Shown here piece after piece: positions 21,712 to 32,093 of a DNA stretch of 64,000 bases (position 1 is the stretch's first letter; every line of letters starts with the position of its first letter). Location of the stretch: assembly GCA_934045075.1 (NCBI GenBank), contig OW203732.1:17515889-17579888 (forward strand). Reading direction: 5' to 3'. Made by a program: the position numbers and the translations under genes. Below the pieces are notes generated by a model, which made no database searches, had not been told where the DNA came from, and worked only from the letters and a program-made list of their open reading frames with translations. Source of the stretch: Yponomeuta sedellus (taxonomy: Eukaryota > Arthropoda > Insecta > Lepidoptera > Yponomeutidae).

Positions 21712-21905
21712 ATCGATCGATATCAACCCTTATATTATGTCCTCACAGTTGGGACACGGGTCTCTTCCTGCATCGCAGGAAGGTTAGGCCATACTCCACC
21801 ACGGGGGCCAAGCCTGGGATTGTAAGACAGTGGCGGGGCCTATACTGTCAGAAGTTATTAAGAAGCCGCCCATAAGGCCTCTGACATTGCTTAACAACTC
21901 CCATT
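21712..21905 (-). mobile_element. 5S-like SINE, 5'-truncated
   Basis: Minus copy from CATGTAATGGGAGTTG (5' cut) to GGTTGATATCGATCG. The head is missing. Confidence 0.75.
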
Positions 21906-22420
21906 ACATGAAATCAAATAAAAAGGTTTTATACAAAGAAGCACAGAAACTATGACTTCAGGAACGTCACAAGTTAAGTTTGGTGTGTTGATATCGATTT
22001 TTCTACTTCCTCGAGAGGCGAGACGATTTTTCAAGAGATTGACAATTGTGAAGACAGAATGACTCTTATGTATCTCTCTACCGAGCCCAACTTATGAAAT
22101 TTCCAATACTAGTGAATAGTTTCATACAATATTACTAACTCACAGTAGTGTAAAAGCGTCTGTGTTTTTATGATTTTATAACTCATTCTTCGAAGCTCTT
22201 ATCGTGTCACACTTCGAATGCGCAATTTATCCTTCTGTTCGTCTCAATGATACTCAAGTAGCGCCACTTGATTCTTAAATTACACAGCCAGTTAACCCAT
22301 TGAGACGGAAACGCCAACGACAGGCATAAAAAGCAAAGCCTAAAATTACTCCATAATAACCCTAAGGCTACTTTTAGTTCTGGCATCCTAGCGCCCGCAC
22401 ATTATAATATTTTTTATGTT
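21906..22420. other. No gene seen
   Basis: AT-rich sequence without open frames of note or recognised repeats. Confidence 0.5.
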
Positions 22421-22758
22421 TGTACAAAAATAAGTTTTTAAAATTGTCCTTAGTACGGGTTAATGCATTAAAAATAATATAATCATGTGGGTACAGCGAT
22501 ATCATTCCGATTAAAACCTAACTGCAAAGTAGGTACTCGGGGCTGTAAGTGATGCAAATTACTTCAGCCAGATGTCGCTGCCTGTACGTAATACAGAGAA
22601 TATTGTAAAGAGGTTCAAAATTTCACTGATGCCGGTGAGTCGCCCATTAGCTCAGTTGGAAAGAGCGCTGGCACGGATAGCCAGAGGTTGCGGGTTCGAA
22701 TCCCGGCATGCGTGGAATTTTTAGCCTCTAAATAGGTTTTTAAAATTGTACAAAAATA
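22421..22758 (+). mobile_element. tRNA-like 310-bp repeat, single unit with target duplication
   Basis: The 12-bp word TGTACAAAAATA lies at 22421-22432 and 22747-22758 and looks like a target duplication. The unit between begins AGTTTTTAAAATTGTCC and ends ATAGGTTTTTAAAAT, so it starts and stops at the same internal word, like one turn of a tandem array or a linearised circle. The tRNA-like block (22642-22714) has a perfect A-box TAGCTCAGTTGG, a perfect B-box and a following TTTTT. Confidence 0.75.
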
Positions 22759-22804
22759 CTTCATTACTCGCGAATTGATGCTCTTACACATTTACAGGTC
22801 TAAT

Positions 22805-23210
22805 GAGTCGTTTTCAGCACAAATTCAGAAATCACTTCATACATGTCGCTTATAGCCGTGCCCATACAAGAACATGGACATTTTTTTTAGTCCTATATAG
22901 GGCACCCTCCGGAGGACACGGGGGAGGGAGGTGGTGAATGCTCATGCATAACAGCACGGACCCGGCCGTGCTGCCAATGTGGAACGCACAAGAAGTCCGC
23001 CTACCCATTAAACACCACCTTGGGGCTGGTTTTGGTTCTAAGGACCCCTAAACCCACATCGGGAGTGACCCCCCTCGAGGCCGAGAACATGGACACGTCT
23101 GTAAAATTTTGCTCAGCACAGATTAATTTTGACAGCCGTATTCCGGTTAGTCTATGGCCACGCCTGTAAGCGCCATGAATTGCTTTGTGAATTTGTGCTG
23201 AAAACGGTCC
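22805..23210. mobile_element. MITE split by a retroelement insertion
   Basis: The left end GTTTTCAGCACAAATTCA (from about 22810) is inverted at the right end (TGAATTTGTGCTGAAAAC, to about 23206), with further inverted match inward (GCCGTGCCCATA / TATGGCCACGCC). The 203-bp insert at 22881-23083 separates the halves. Without it the MITE would be about 200 bp. Confidence 0.7.
22881..23083 (-). mobile_element. Short non-LTR retroelement insertion with 12-bp target duplication
   Basis: Flanked by AGAACATGGACA at 22869-22880 and 23084-23095. A T-run of 8 at its left edge is an A tail on the minus strand. The insert is GC-rich against its surroundings (CCCTCCGGAGGACACGGGGG, GGACCCGGCCGTGCTGCC). It is a SINE or a strongly 5'-truncated LINE. 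I cannot name the family. Confidence 0.75.
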
Positions 23211-23250
23211 ATTGCTAGAAGTGATATTGTTTTATCTTACGTTTATGCTA

Positions 23251-23429
23251 CTAGCTGTGCCCCGCACATATTTTCCCGCAGTAAAATCTAGACTATATGT
23301 TAGTTAATGCAGGGTGTCAGCTAACTCCATACCAAATTTTATTAAAATCGCTCCAGTCGTTTAGACGTGAAGAAGTAATAAACATACACACTTACAAACT
23401 TTCACCTTTATAATATTAGTGTTATGTGA
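23251..23429 (-). mobile_element. Small non-autonomous Helitron
   Basis: On the minus strand it starts TC after A and ends CTAG before T. It shares TATTATAAAGGTGAAAGTTTG and GGAGTTAGCTGACACCC with 10553-10750. Confidence 0.7.
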
Positions 23430-24045
23430 TAATAAGTGTGAAGTAATAGTTACTAATGGCTCTCAAAGAACCCATATTTTAGCGTCAGTAAGTCGTCTGC
23501 ATAGACCCTAAGGAAAGGCTTTGATAAAGTATGTACCCAGACTTCCAACTTTAGGGTAAGAACTTCACACCTAATCGTGTTTATTTAAATTGCAGCGTTG
23601 ACAACTTATAGATTACTTTTGTAATTGCCTAGCTACACTCAAATAAACATTACACATAGTTAAATCACTCACTTGTCGATATCTACAGTTTAATCTGGAA
23701 ATTTATAGTCCTAACTCTATAAATCATTGAATGTTCTTGATGCACGAATAGAGCGTTGAGAGATGGTTTTCCAGGACTGTATCGGAGATACGACGCCCAC
23801 AAATGTCGCAGAACGATTGGCAATAAATCACAATTGTCTGCGCGTTTTATACTTCCCCCGCCACACGATAGACGAAAGGTTTCAGTAGACTGGAAAGAAT
23901 GTTAAAAAGAACAGAAATCGGTGTTTACTGCTATGCTGTGCTATGCTATGCTGTGTTGGAAAAGGGAAATAAAAAACTCTACGCTTAGTACCTCAGTGGC
24001 AGCATTTTATGTCTCGTAGCTGAAACATGGAAAACTGTACATAGT
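23430..24045. other. No gene seen
   Basis: Unremarkable sequence, with a short TGCTATGCTGTGCTATGCTA tandem stretch near 23930-23955. Confidence 0.5.
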
Positions 24046-24250
24046 TTTAAAAACCTATTTAGAGGCTAAAAATTCCATCCATGCCGGGATTCGAACCCGC
24101 GACCTCTGGCTGTCCGTGGCAGATCCGTGGCTGGCACGGATAGTCAGAGGCCGCGGGTTCGAATCCCGGCATGGGTGGAATTTTTAGCCTCTAAACAGGT
24201 TTTTAAAATTGTCCTTAGCACGGGTTAGTGCATTAAAAATAAGAATAGTT
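24046..24250. repeat. tRNA-like repeat, tight fold-back pair
   Basis: A minus-oriented piece (24046-24121: AAAAACCTATTTAGAGGC, GATTCGAACCCGCGACC) turns directly into a plus-oriented piece (from about 24126: GGCACGGATAG, GGTTCGAATCCC, TTTTTAGCCTC) through TCCGTGGCAGATCCGTGG. The two arms would form a hairpin of about 75 bp. Both arms keep a B-box. Confidence 0.8.
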
Positions 24251-24308
24251 TAACTGTAGATAGATACAGGCGACAGCAAAAAAAGCTTTACATGCCTACG
24301 CTCGTAAT

Positions 24309-24535
24309 CGTTATCAACCCTTGTATGTCACCACTGCTGGGGCACGGGTCTCTTTCGGCACCGCAGGAAGGTTAGGCCATACTTCACCACGGGGGCCAAG
24401 TCCGGGTTGGTGAAGGAGAAAATGCCACTAGCGGCAGTCATGGGACGGTCACCCATCCTGCAGCTGACCGCGCCTGTTGTTGCTTAACTCAAGTGATTGA
24501 TTCCAATCACTCGGTTCGTCTAGGCTACGAACGCT
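24309..24535 (-). mobile_element. 5S-like SINE with internal deletion
   Basis: Keeps the tail half and the 5S-like head (plus strand: CGGTCACCCATCCTGCAG, GTTGCTTAACTCAAGTG) but lacks about 150 bp between GGGTTGGTGAAGGA and GAAAATGCCACTAGCGG. Confidence 0.75.
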
Positions 24536-24822
24536 CGTAATAAAGGCGGATAAAAGGACATATAGATTTTCCACTATGACAATTTTTATGTTATTTAGGA
24601 CTTGCTATCGACTGTACAGTTAGTTGACAAGACAATAGCCGGTGTCGAAGTGACGTGACGTGATGGCGCCAAAAATTAAGCATACAAACGATGTTTCAAC
24701 GGCTAATTCTGTATTTCACCGGTATCTTTACATTGGCGACAAAATCCTTGCATTCAAATGAGACTTGATTATGCGGTAAACCTGTTGAATTTGCCTATCT
24801 AGCCGCGGAGATAACGAAACAT

Positions 24823-25078
24823 AATTTAGACTCGAAACACTGGTCTGCGGTTGTTAGGTAACTTTGTAGTAATGAGAAAAAGGTAGTGAAATGAAGCAAC
24901 TAAAAGATGCCACGCGGAGAAAAATTTAAAAATAGTTATATATAAATTTATATACTGAATTTAGACTCGAAACTCTGGTCTGCGGTTGTTAGGTAACTTT
25001 GTACTAATGAGAAAAAGGTAGTGAAATGAAGCAACTAAACGATGCCACGGAGAGAAAAATTTAAAAATATGTGTAGGT
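24823..25078 (+). repeat. Tandem duplication, unit about 136 bp, slightly diverged
   Basis: ATTTAGACTCGAAACACTGG at 24823 recurs at 24959 with GTCTGCGGTTGTTAGGTAAC, GAGAAAAAGGTAGTGAAATG and GAAGCAACTAAA in both. A few substitutions and a small length change separate the units. Confidence 0.75.
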
Positions 25079-25114
25079 ATTATAAATTTATATCCATGAA
25101 ATATTTTTATTTAA

Positions 25115-25265
25115 AAGCGCCGGTAGCCCAGTGGGTAGAACAATAGACTCGGAAGCGAGAGACCCAGGGTCGATGCCCAGTGCGGACTGCTAAGTTATGT
25201 ACATTTCCCAAGTTGGCAATACCACGCGTTAACCGTGGTACGTTTATTATTTATAGGCTGCACGA
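25115..25265 (+). mobile_element. tRNA-derived SINE, 5' part
   Basis: Head GCGCCGGTAGCCCAGTGGGT (A-box) and a weakened B-box GGGTCGATGCC, then TATGTACATTTCCCAAG and CAATACCACGCGTTAACCG. Same plan as 4110-4461. The 3' half is missing. Confidence 0.65.
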
Positions 25266-25287
25266 ATAAAAATTAGAACCGTAGTCA

Positions 25288-25512
25288 AATGAAATTTTAT
25301 ATTAAAGGGGTCTAATCGCGATTATTTATTGGGTAAAACGTAATTACCTATTATTGATTAAAGTGACTACGCACAATAATTGACTGTACTCGCCACTTCA
25401 GTCTACCCGAGACCAGGGCAACTGTAACGCTGCCGAAACGTCGGGAAATGAGGTAACTACGTTTTACGTAATAAATAATCGCGATTAGTTAGACCCGTTT
25501 AATATAAAACTA
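25288..25512. mobile_element. MITE-like element with about 60-bp inverted ends
   Basis: ATTTTATATTAAAGGGGTCT and AATCGCGATTATTTATTGGG at the left are inverted at the right (AATAAATAATCGCGATTAG, GACCCGTTTAATATAAAA). The centre holds CTGCCGAAACGTCGGG, similar to the motif near 15050. Decayed relatives are near 3636 and 28395-28480. Confidence 0.65.
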
Positions 25513-26095
25513 TGTATGAGTACCTATCGCGAATCACTAAGGAATACAAATGAAATTTTCATAGAATACGAGTATCTGTTTTTTATAGCGGTTTTCCTTC
25601 AAGGAACTTAATTTTTTGTCCTTAAAGTGTTTTAAGTTCATTTCCCTTATGGAATTCGGCCAAATTTCGAGACTACCGCTTAGAGTCCTCTGCACAAAAC
25701 GGCTCGGCTCTGAACAAAAAAGAAAAAAAATGTATTGATACAGAACCCTCCGATCCACTGGCGATGTTTTTCACACGAACCATCAGAAATATCCGGTTAT
25801 AAGCTCAATAAACGTCTTGCTGAAGATTGCTAGTAAGTGCCTACAGTCTAAGCGTTTGTCTTACAAATGGAAACGGGCCAGTACCATTCCGGCTCATTAC
25901 AGGCCGTTGCATAAATCCGTCCCAGTCCTGTCCTTCCCACGTTCCTTGATGTACGAGAATTGCCACCGCTGTGTGATAAAATAAAACTCCATCTAGCCTA
26001 GTGTTCCGCAAAGTGTGTGCCGCGGCACACTGGTGCACTGCTAACATCAGAAGGTGAGCCTCGAAAAAATGACGAAAAATTTACATGCTATCTTG
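25513..26095. other. No gene seen
   Basis: Two minus frames of 68 and 73 codons without recognisable domains. Confidence 0.45.
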
Positions 26096-26294
26096 TCGTT
26101 ATCAACCCTTGTATGTCCCGACTTTTAGGGCACGGGTCATACTCCATCACGGGGGCCAAGACCGGGTTGGTGGAGGATTGTTAGGCAGTGGCGCGCCTTG
26201 CTGTCAGAAGTTATCAAGCCGCCTATAAGGCCTCTACATGGCTTAACGACTCCCATTACATGACAGCCGGCACCAACGGCTTAACGTGCCTGCG
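26096..26294 (-). mobile_element. 5S-like SINE, 5'-truncated
   Basis: Minus copy, tail GGTTGATAACG, runs to CGTTAAGCCGTTGGTGCCGG. The head is absent. Confidence 0.7.
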
Positions 26295-27114
26295 ATCTTG
26301 CCATCTTGTACCTACCATGTTTTTATTGTGAAAATATCTAGGGATGTTATTGAGATTTTTAGGTTACACTTTTTTTTTAAAAGAAGTATCTATTATAAAG
26401 AAAATAGATTTTTTCTGCGGTCTACATATATAGAGACCAAATGATGTAGTAAAAAGTAAAGTATTAATGTAGTGTGCCTCGAAAATTTCGTAGGTAGGTA
26501 TACCTTAAACACAATAAGTTTGCAAAACACTGCACTGGCCGTCGGAATGCCGGGTACGAACAGTTAACGGTTCGAAGGAGGTTTGAACCTCTTTGCGTGG
26601 AAAATTCTTGACAAAAAAATTATAATTTTGCTAAAAAAAAATCTTTTCTTCTTTGTTATTTTCTTGTATGGTGTATAGAAATAAAAATCTACAGCCAGTT
26701 AAGTCCGGTTAAAAATAGAAAGTTAATAATAATATTTAATATGTTGCTATACTCTCTGTCTAAGAGAAAAGCATGTGCCCTGCAGTTAGACGTTTATAGC
26801 TAATAAAAAAACAATCAATCGATTAAAACTTCAACATAATTTAAATCGATTTTCATAAAGAATCGAATCGGTAACTCCACAGAACGTCACTAAATCTGTC
26901 AAAAGTTACGATAGCAGCATCATCGTCCCCAATAAAAGCTCGAAAAACATCGCCAGGACAGGCGAGATTTTTTAATCAAACATTTCCTCTCTCCATTCGT
27001 GCCGCCATAACCGACAACGACAGAATTTAATCATATCTCAACCTCTTTCCTTTTATTTCGACGGTCGGACAACGACGGCATTAAAGAGTTGTTGGGTTTT
27101 TATAAGGTACTTCA
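26295..27114. other. No gene seen
   Basis: AT-rich, with T-runs. No element recognised. Confidence 0.5.
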
Positions 27115-27205
27115 TTAATTCCTCGGATTGTTGGATGAGGATGGCCGAGGACACAGGGATGTGGAGTGCCTTGGGAGAGGCCTATATACAGTCGCGTGCA
27201 CTAAC
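27115..27205 (+). pseudogene. LINE ORF C-terminal scrap
   Basis: Plus frame reads WMRMAEDTGMWSALGEAYIQ, the end of an RTE-type LINE protein. Confidence 0.6.
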
Positions 27206-27844
27206 ATGTGTAACGGTGCAGTCTGTACGTATACAGTCTGTTAGCTTTTCGAATATACCTCGGCTACTATCGGATAGAATCGGATATATTCGTGTAATAG
27301 AAATACCGGAATTAATATATCACTTAAATTTACATAACTCTTCAAAATAGTGAAGAAAAGTTTTATACAGATGGATATTACACGTGTGCTTTCGGCGAAA
27401 ACCGAAGCCTACTCTAGAGCCCGAGGTATATTCTAAAAGCTCAGACTGTACATGTTATAACCTTGTCACATTAAGCTCTTCTAGCCTGATGTATAGGAAA
27501 TTAAGTATTTTGACTTTGACAAGGTACTGAAGTGCATACATGTTAGTGCACGTGACCTGCACTGGACGAGTAAAGGCTGATTGATTGATATCTAATCAGC
27601 CCATAAACCGAGCCCACTGTTGAGCATAGGACGACGACATTGTGAAAGCGGCTGGGAAACGAGACGGGACGTTGTTTTTCTATGGTCAGGTCTCCTCCGC
27701 TCCTATATTACGTGCAGCTAATACTGAACGATTATAACTATCAAAATCCATACTAATTGCTATCGCAAACGGCAAGATTCCATCAGGACTTGATGCGGTC
27801 AAAGTCCTTATCTTTCTTAAAATAGAAGAACTTTGGAAAACCCA

Positions 27845-28010
27845 GTAAGTGAAAGTACCCGGAACCGCCGTGCGTGCATGCAACGACTTATGAACGTTGA
27901 TGAAGCGAAGGTGATCTGTCAGGATCGTGGCAAGTGGCAGTCCCTGGTCTCTGCCTACCCCTTCTGGGATACAGGCGTGAGGTTATGTTTGTATGTTGGA
28001 AAACGCACTA
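27845..28010 (+). pseudogene. LINE 3' end, 'DRGKWQSLVSAYP' family
   Basis: Plus frame reads RRACMQRLMNVDEAKVICQD, then RGKWQSLVSAYPFWDTGVR, followed by the 3' flank GGTTATGTTTGTATG. Clearest of about six copies. No upstream reverse transcriptase remains. Confidence 0.6.
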
Positions 28011-28534
28011 TTTTAATACCAGTCTAAAAATTGGCGTTTACTACGAGTACCTAGTTAGAGTTAGGAGACATTTATTACATTATCTCTCTCCATTGTTTTG
28101 CCGTAATGGCTCTACATGATCGATAACTTAAACGGGCTCAATTTATAACCATAAATGGGCTTAGTGACATAAATATCGGTAGACAACAAAGTGCTAGTAA
28201 GTAATACCCACCTATTTCGCTATTATGTAGAGTCGCAGAATAGTTAGAATAATACTTCTCAGATCATGGTTAGAAGGCTTGTTGCAATATGATTTCGGAT
28301 CGAAATTAGGCGGTCAGTTAAGTGGCTTGAGCCACCAATGAAACAGTCATTTTTTTTACAAAAGTTACATTGCAGTCCTCTCACATAGTTATATATTTAC
28401 CGGTTCTGATCGCGATATAAATGTTTTTGTTAACTTAATTCACGCCTTAAATAATTGCGATTAGATCCGTTGTCAGGGGAAGCATTAGCGAAAAGCAGGA
28501 TAAAACGTATGCGAAACCAAATTGCGTGAGGGCA

Positions 28535-28632
28535 GCTTTTAATGAATGTTGGTAAAGTGAAAGAGTTCGTCAAACCCTGGTCTCTGCCCACTCCTCCGGA
28601 ATACAAGCTTGAGTTTATGTACGTATAATGTT
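28535..28632 (+). pseudogene. LINE 3' end, same family, decayed
   Basis: TTAATGAATGTTGGTAAAGTG ... CCCTGGTCTCTGCCCACTCC ... GGAATACAAGCTTGAG parallels 27895-27985 with deletions. Confidence 0.45.
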
Positions 28633-28802
28633 ATATTCTCAAATGATGTACACATGCTAAATATAAATAAGAGATGAACCAACTGCCTGTATTCGTCCAC
28701 GGTTGGAAACAAGCTTCCATCAAGGCACGCCACTTCAATCTACCTCAGATCATCTGTGGCAACTGCCAACTGTCTTATTTGAACAATAACTTTATAAAAA
28801 CA

Positions 28803-28990
28803 CTAGCTGACCCAGCGAACTTCGTACCGCCTAACAGTCGATTTTTAATTTTATTTTTATTTTCCCCTCCGTAAGAACCATCCTCGTACTTCAAGGAATA
28901 TCCAAAAAAAAATAATTAGCGAAATCGGTTCAGCAGCTCTCTAGATTTGCGCTTACCAACACATTCAGCGATTCATTTTTATATTATAGA
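28803..28990 (-). mobile_element. Helitron-like non-autonomous element, second family
   Basis: On the minus strand it begins TCTATAATAT after A and ends GCTGGGTCAGCTAG before T. The interior AGCGAACTTCGTACCGCC and GAAATCGGTTCAGCAGCTC is a stretch I know as widespread in Lepidoptera. The subterminal hairpin is weak, so the Helitron call is tentative. Confidence 0.5.
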
Positions 28991-29002
28991 TTATTAACAT
29001 TT

Positions 29003-29105
29003 ATCAATTGGCGTTGGGTACGCGTGGAAATTAAGCCCTTACTTTTTCTCTCTCTCTCTCTAAGGGGAGGGCTGTGCCCTACAGTAGGTAAAACGTTTAG
29101 AGGCT
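29003..29105 (+). mobile_element. SINE 3' fragment ('GTAATTAAGCCC' family)
   Basis: GGGTACGCGTGGAAATTAAGCC, a (CT)n run, then GGGCTGTGCCCTACAGTAGG, as in 33280-33460. Confidence 0.5.
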
Positions 29106-29807
29106 TATTAAAAAATACATTTTCATCCCACCATCTCGGAAAGAGTATTTTGAATCTTCAATATCTGAGTGGAAAAGCCGTTTTTATTCTCTAGAGGATA
29201 AAGTAAATTGAATTTAGAACATCGTGTGCACTAAGTTTGTGAATTAAAAAAATATTACACTCAATTTAAATAACTGTAGCAACGTTACTTTAAAATTTTC
29301 TTAATTATACCTTAGTATTATTTTGTTATAATTTAAAGATTATTCTGTAATACTTACCTGTCATAATGTAGTAATTAATACCTAAACTGAAATAAAAGTG
29401 TACCTATCTTGTACCTATGATTGTAAACGTTTTTTTTTGCATTTAGTCATTTCCTCGCTGAGGTGGAATGAAAAGTTACGTGTTGCACTCGAGTGCAAAG
29501 ATTTTACACCTCGTGCTCTTTTGATTCCCTCACTTGCTCGGTCATCAAAATTGAACACGCGGTTAAAAAGCAACTTTGCACTCTTGTATAACAAATAACT
29601 ATTACTGCAACTCATCTGTACTTCTAGTGCTTACACATTATTTTGCAGTGCAAGAGTTATATTACGCTAGCGCTCAGCAGCTAACGTCGTTTATTATTCC
29701 GCTGTCAACCAGTGTACCGCCGGATAACATTCGTTTAACATCGGCCGATACCGAAAGGCATGGGGGGGCTAAAATGCTGCTATTAATTTGGTTAGTAATT
29801 TTGTTAT

Positions 29808-29857
29808 GCTTTTCAGAGCGGTACAAAAGTAGATACTTTTGTACCACTCTGAAAAGC
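29808..29857. repeat. Hairpin, 24-bp arms, 2-bp loop
   Basis: GCTTTTCAGAGCGGTACAAA then AGTA, two bases, and the inverse with one mismatch. The surrounding sequence has no gene. Confidence 0.75.
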
Positions 29858-29921
29858 ACGTAGAGAAGAAAAGAAAGAAATAGAAAGCGTAACTGACATA
29901 CCAAGACTGAGCGTCGAGGCG

Positions 29922-30265
29922 CAATATCAACCCTTGCTTGTCCCCACTGCTGGGGCACGGGTCTCTTCCTGCATCGCAGGAAGGTTAGGCCATTACTCCA
30001 CCACGGGGGCCAAGTCCGGTTGGTGGAGAATTGTGAGACAGTGGCGCGTCTTACTGTCAGAAGTTACCAAACCGCCTCTGACATGGCTTAACGACTGCCA
30101 TTACATGACAGCCTGTACTAATGGGTTAACGTGCCTTGAGAAGTACGGAAGCGCTTTGAAAAATGCCACTAGCGGTAGTCACGGAACGGTCACCCATCCT
30201 GCACCTAACCTGCTGTTGCTTACCTCAAGTGATTGATTCCAATCACTCGGTTCATCGAGCGCTTC
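29922..30265 (-). mobile_element. 5S-like SINE, near full length
   Basis: Minus copy including the head: on the plus strand CGGTCACCCATCCTGCAC, TGTTGCTTACCTCAAGTG and ATTCCAATCACTCGGTTC. The CGCGCC of the promoter region is deleted. Confidence 0.8.
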
Positions 30266-30339
30266 AATCGAGGCTCAGCATTATGCAACCAAGTCAACGC
30301 AATGATATTGGCAGCGCTGACTTTCAGCGTAGTACAGTC

Positions 30340-30361
30340 GGTAACACACTCTATATATATA

Positions 30362-30418
<57 letters not shown>

Positions 30419-30420
30419 TG
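30340..30420. repeat. TA microsatellite with palindromic borders
   Basis: ACACACTC precedes and GAGTGTGT follows a (TA)n run of about 60 bp, so the whole can fold on itself. The frames on both strands rich in IYIYIY come from it. Confidence 0.85.
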
Positions 30421-30447
30421 TGTTGTAAAGGTTGTAAAGGTTTTTAA

Positions 30448-30605
30448 AGGACAACTTTAAAAACCTTTTGATCAGCTGTTGCCTGTACATATCCTTGTGT
30501 ATCTTTACATCTCTATATATATATATATATATACAGCTGATCAAAAGGTTTTTAAAGTTGTCCTTAGCACGGGTTAGCGCTTTCAAAATAAAAATAAAAA
30601 GGTAG
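30448..30605. repeat. Hairpin joined to a tRNA-like-repeat scrap
   Basis: GGACAACTTTAAAAACCTTT (30448) is inverted at 30533-30563 (to AAAGTTGTCC), around a second short TA run. The right arm continues into TTAGCACGGGTTAGCGC, part of the 310-bp tRNA-like repeat. It is another inverted pair of that family. Confidence 0.7.
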
Positions 30606-30607
30606 TA

Positions 30608-30892
30608 TAATCACGCATTAATCCGCAAACGCATAGCATCCCTGATGTGCAGGGTAAGGGTCAGTACCAGCAGTCTCCTGAGGGTGTTGGCTGATCGGAT
30701 GGACAGTCCCATACAGCGCCACTGGGTGTCAATGCACCTTATGCCGACAAGCAGGGGGGCTGGCTGGGACTAGTCTGTACAATGCAGTAAATTTAATAAT
30801 GTAAATAGTTTACTAACATAGCATAAGTCAAATTGTTACTAACACTATATGGGCCTTGCCTGAAATAAATAAATAAATAAAAATAAAAATAA
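30608..30892 (+). mobile_element. LINE 3' untranslated end with AATAAATAAA tail
   Basis: GATGTGCAGGGTAAGGGTCA, ACAGCGCCACTGGGTGTC, GACAAGCAGGGGGGCTGGC and TATGGGCCTTGCCTGAAATA, then AAATAAATAAAT. I know this as a common lepidopteran non-LTR 3' end. No coding part remains. Confidence 0.6.
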
Positions 30893-31682
30893 GCTGATCA
30901 GAAGTTTAATTTTCATTGAAAAGTCGCCAAGGGGCTGAAAAGTAAAATGATTAAAAGCACGCGTGTAAAGTTTGACGTGCTGCTGCAAGGTATTACAAGG
31001 TATTCCGTAACAAAAAGTTTAAATGCCTACTTTTCAGTGGGTGTCATTATGTTTGAAACGATGACCCTAATTTTTATGATTTTATTCGTATTTTTTTCCT
31101 ACGTAGAGTTTAAAATTCTACGCTAGCTGTCTTTTTATACTTGGTGGGTCTTTAATAGTGAGTTTTTTTTCAAATCTCAAAGATTTCGTTTTCATGACCT
31201 GTTATTTTTTTCGTATAACTGAAATAATAGTCATTGTGACAGGGTGTCCAGCCAGTCTTAAACTGGGTTGAGTTGAAATGATAAATTGTGCAATAAGAAA
31301 GAAATAAAGATTTGGCTCAAAACAGGTTTATCAAATTATTCGTATTTAGACATGAATAAAAGTAAATAAAGACGCTAAAAATATTCGCGCTTCTCAAACC
31401 ATAAAACAGCTGAGTTCCACAATTTTGTTTACGAATCCACCGAAAGAGTTCAATGACCGACCTCTCCTATTCATCTCAGTGAATGATTGATTCCAAATTC
31501 GATTTAGAAATATGACAAATCCGACATTCTCAGTGCCCGATCGTGCGTTGTTTTGCACAACGTCTGGAGCATTGTTTCGCATCGTTTGCAGCAGTGGTGA
31601 ATATGATCACAAATAGAACACGTAGAAGGTCTATTATGCCTGACATACCTTAGAACCAAATTACTTTCGTGGCTTTTATATT
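30893..31682. other. No gene seen
   Basis: AT-rich. One minus frame of 62 codons (31394-31582) has no recognisable domain. Confidence 0.45.
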
Positions 31683-31768
31683 GTTATTATTATTATTAAA
31701 ATTCTTTATTGCATAAAAATTTTGCTTACATAGGCGAACTTAATGCGACTTAGCATTATCTACCAGCT
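31683..31768 (-). mobile_element. LINE 3' end with TAA repeats
   Basis: Minus copy of the 15570-15685 family: TTATTATTATTA, TTCTTTATTGCATAAA, CTTAATGCGACTTAGCATT on the plus strand. Confidence 0.6.
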
Positions 31769-31875
31769 AACCTAGATTTTTGTTTAGTTTAGTTCTGCTT
31801 TCAATCAAACACATTCAATTTTTCTTCTTGTCTGGCTTTTGCTTTTTTCGTAATTATTAATTTGAGTTTTGCTCC

Positions 31876-32093
31876 ATATCAACCCTTGTGTGTTCCCACT
31901 GCTGGGGTACGGGTCTCTTCCTGCACCGCAGGAAGGTTAGGCCATACTCCAACACGGGAGCCAAGTCAGGGTCGGTGGAGGATTGTATGACAGTGGCGGG
32001 CCTTACTGTCAGAAGTTATCAAGCCGCCCCCATAAGGCCTCTAACGTGGCGTAACGACTGCCGTTACATAACAGCCGGCACGGCACTGAAGCG
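31876..32093 (-). mobile_element. 5S-like SINE, 5'-truncated
   Basis: Minus copy with TATCAACCCTTGTGTGTTCC at its tail end and CATAACAGCCGGCACGG at the cut end. The frame at 31888-32115 is a read-through of it. Confidence 0.75.

Noticed and set aside
30163..30586. Frames rich in IYIYIY
   Set aside because: Produced by the TA microsatellite.
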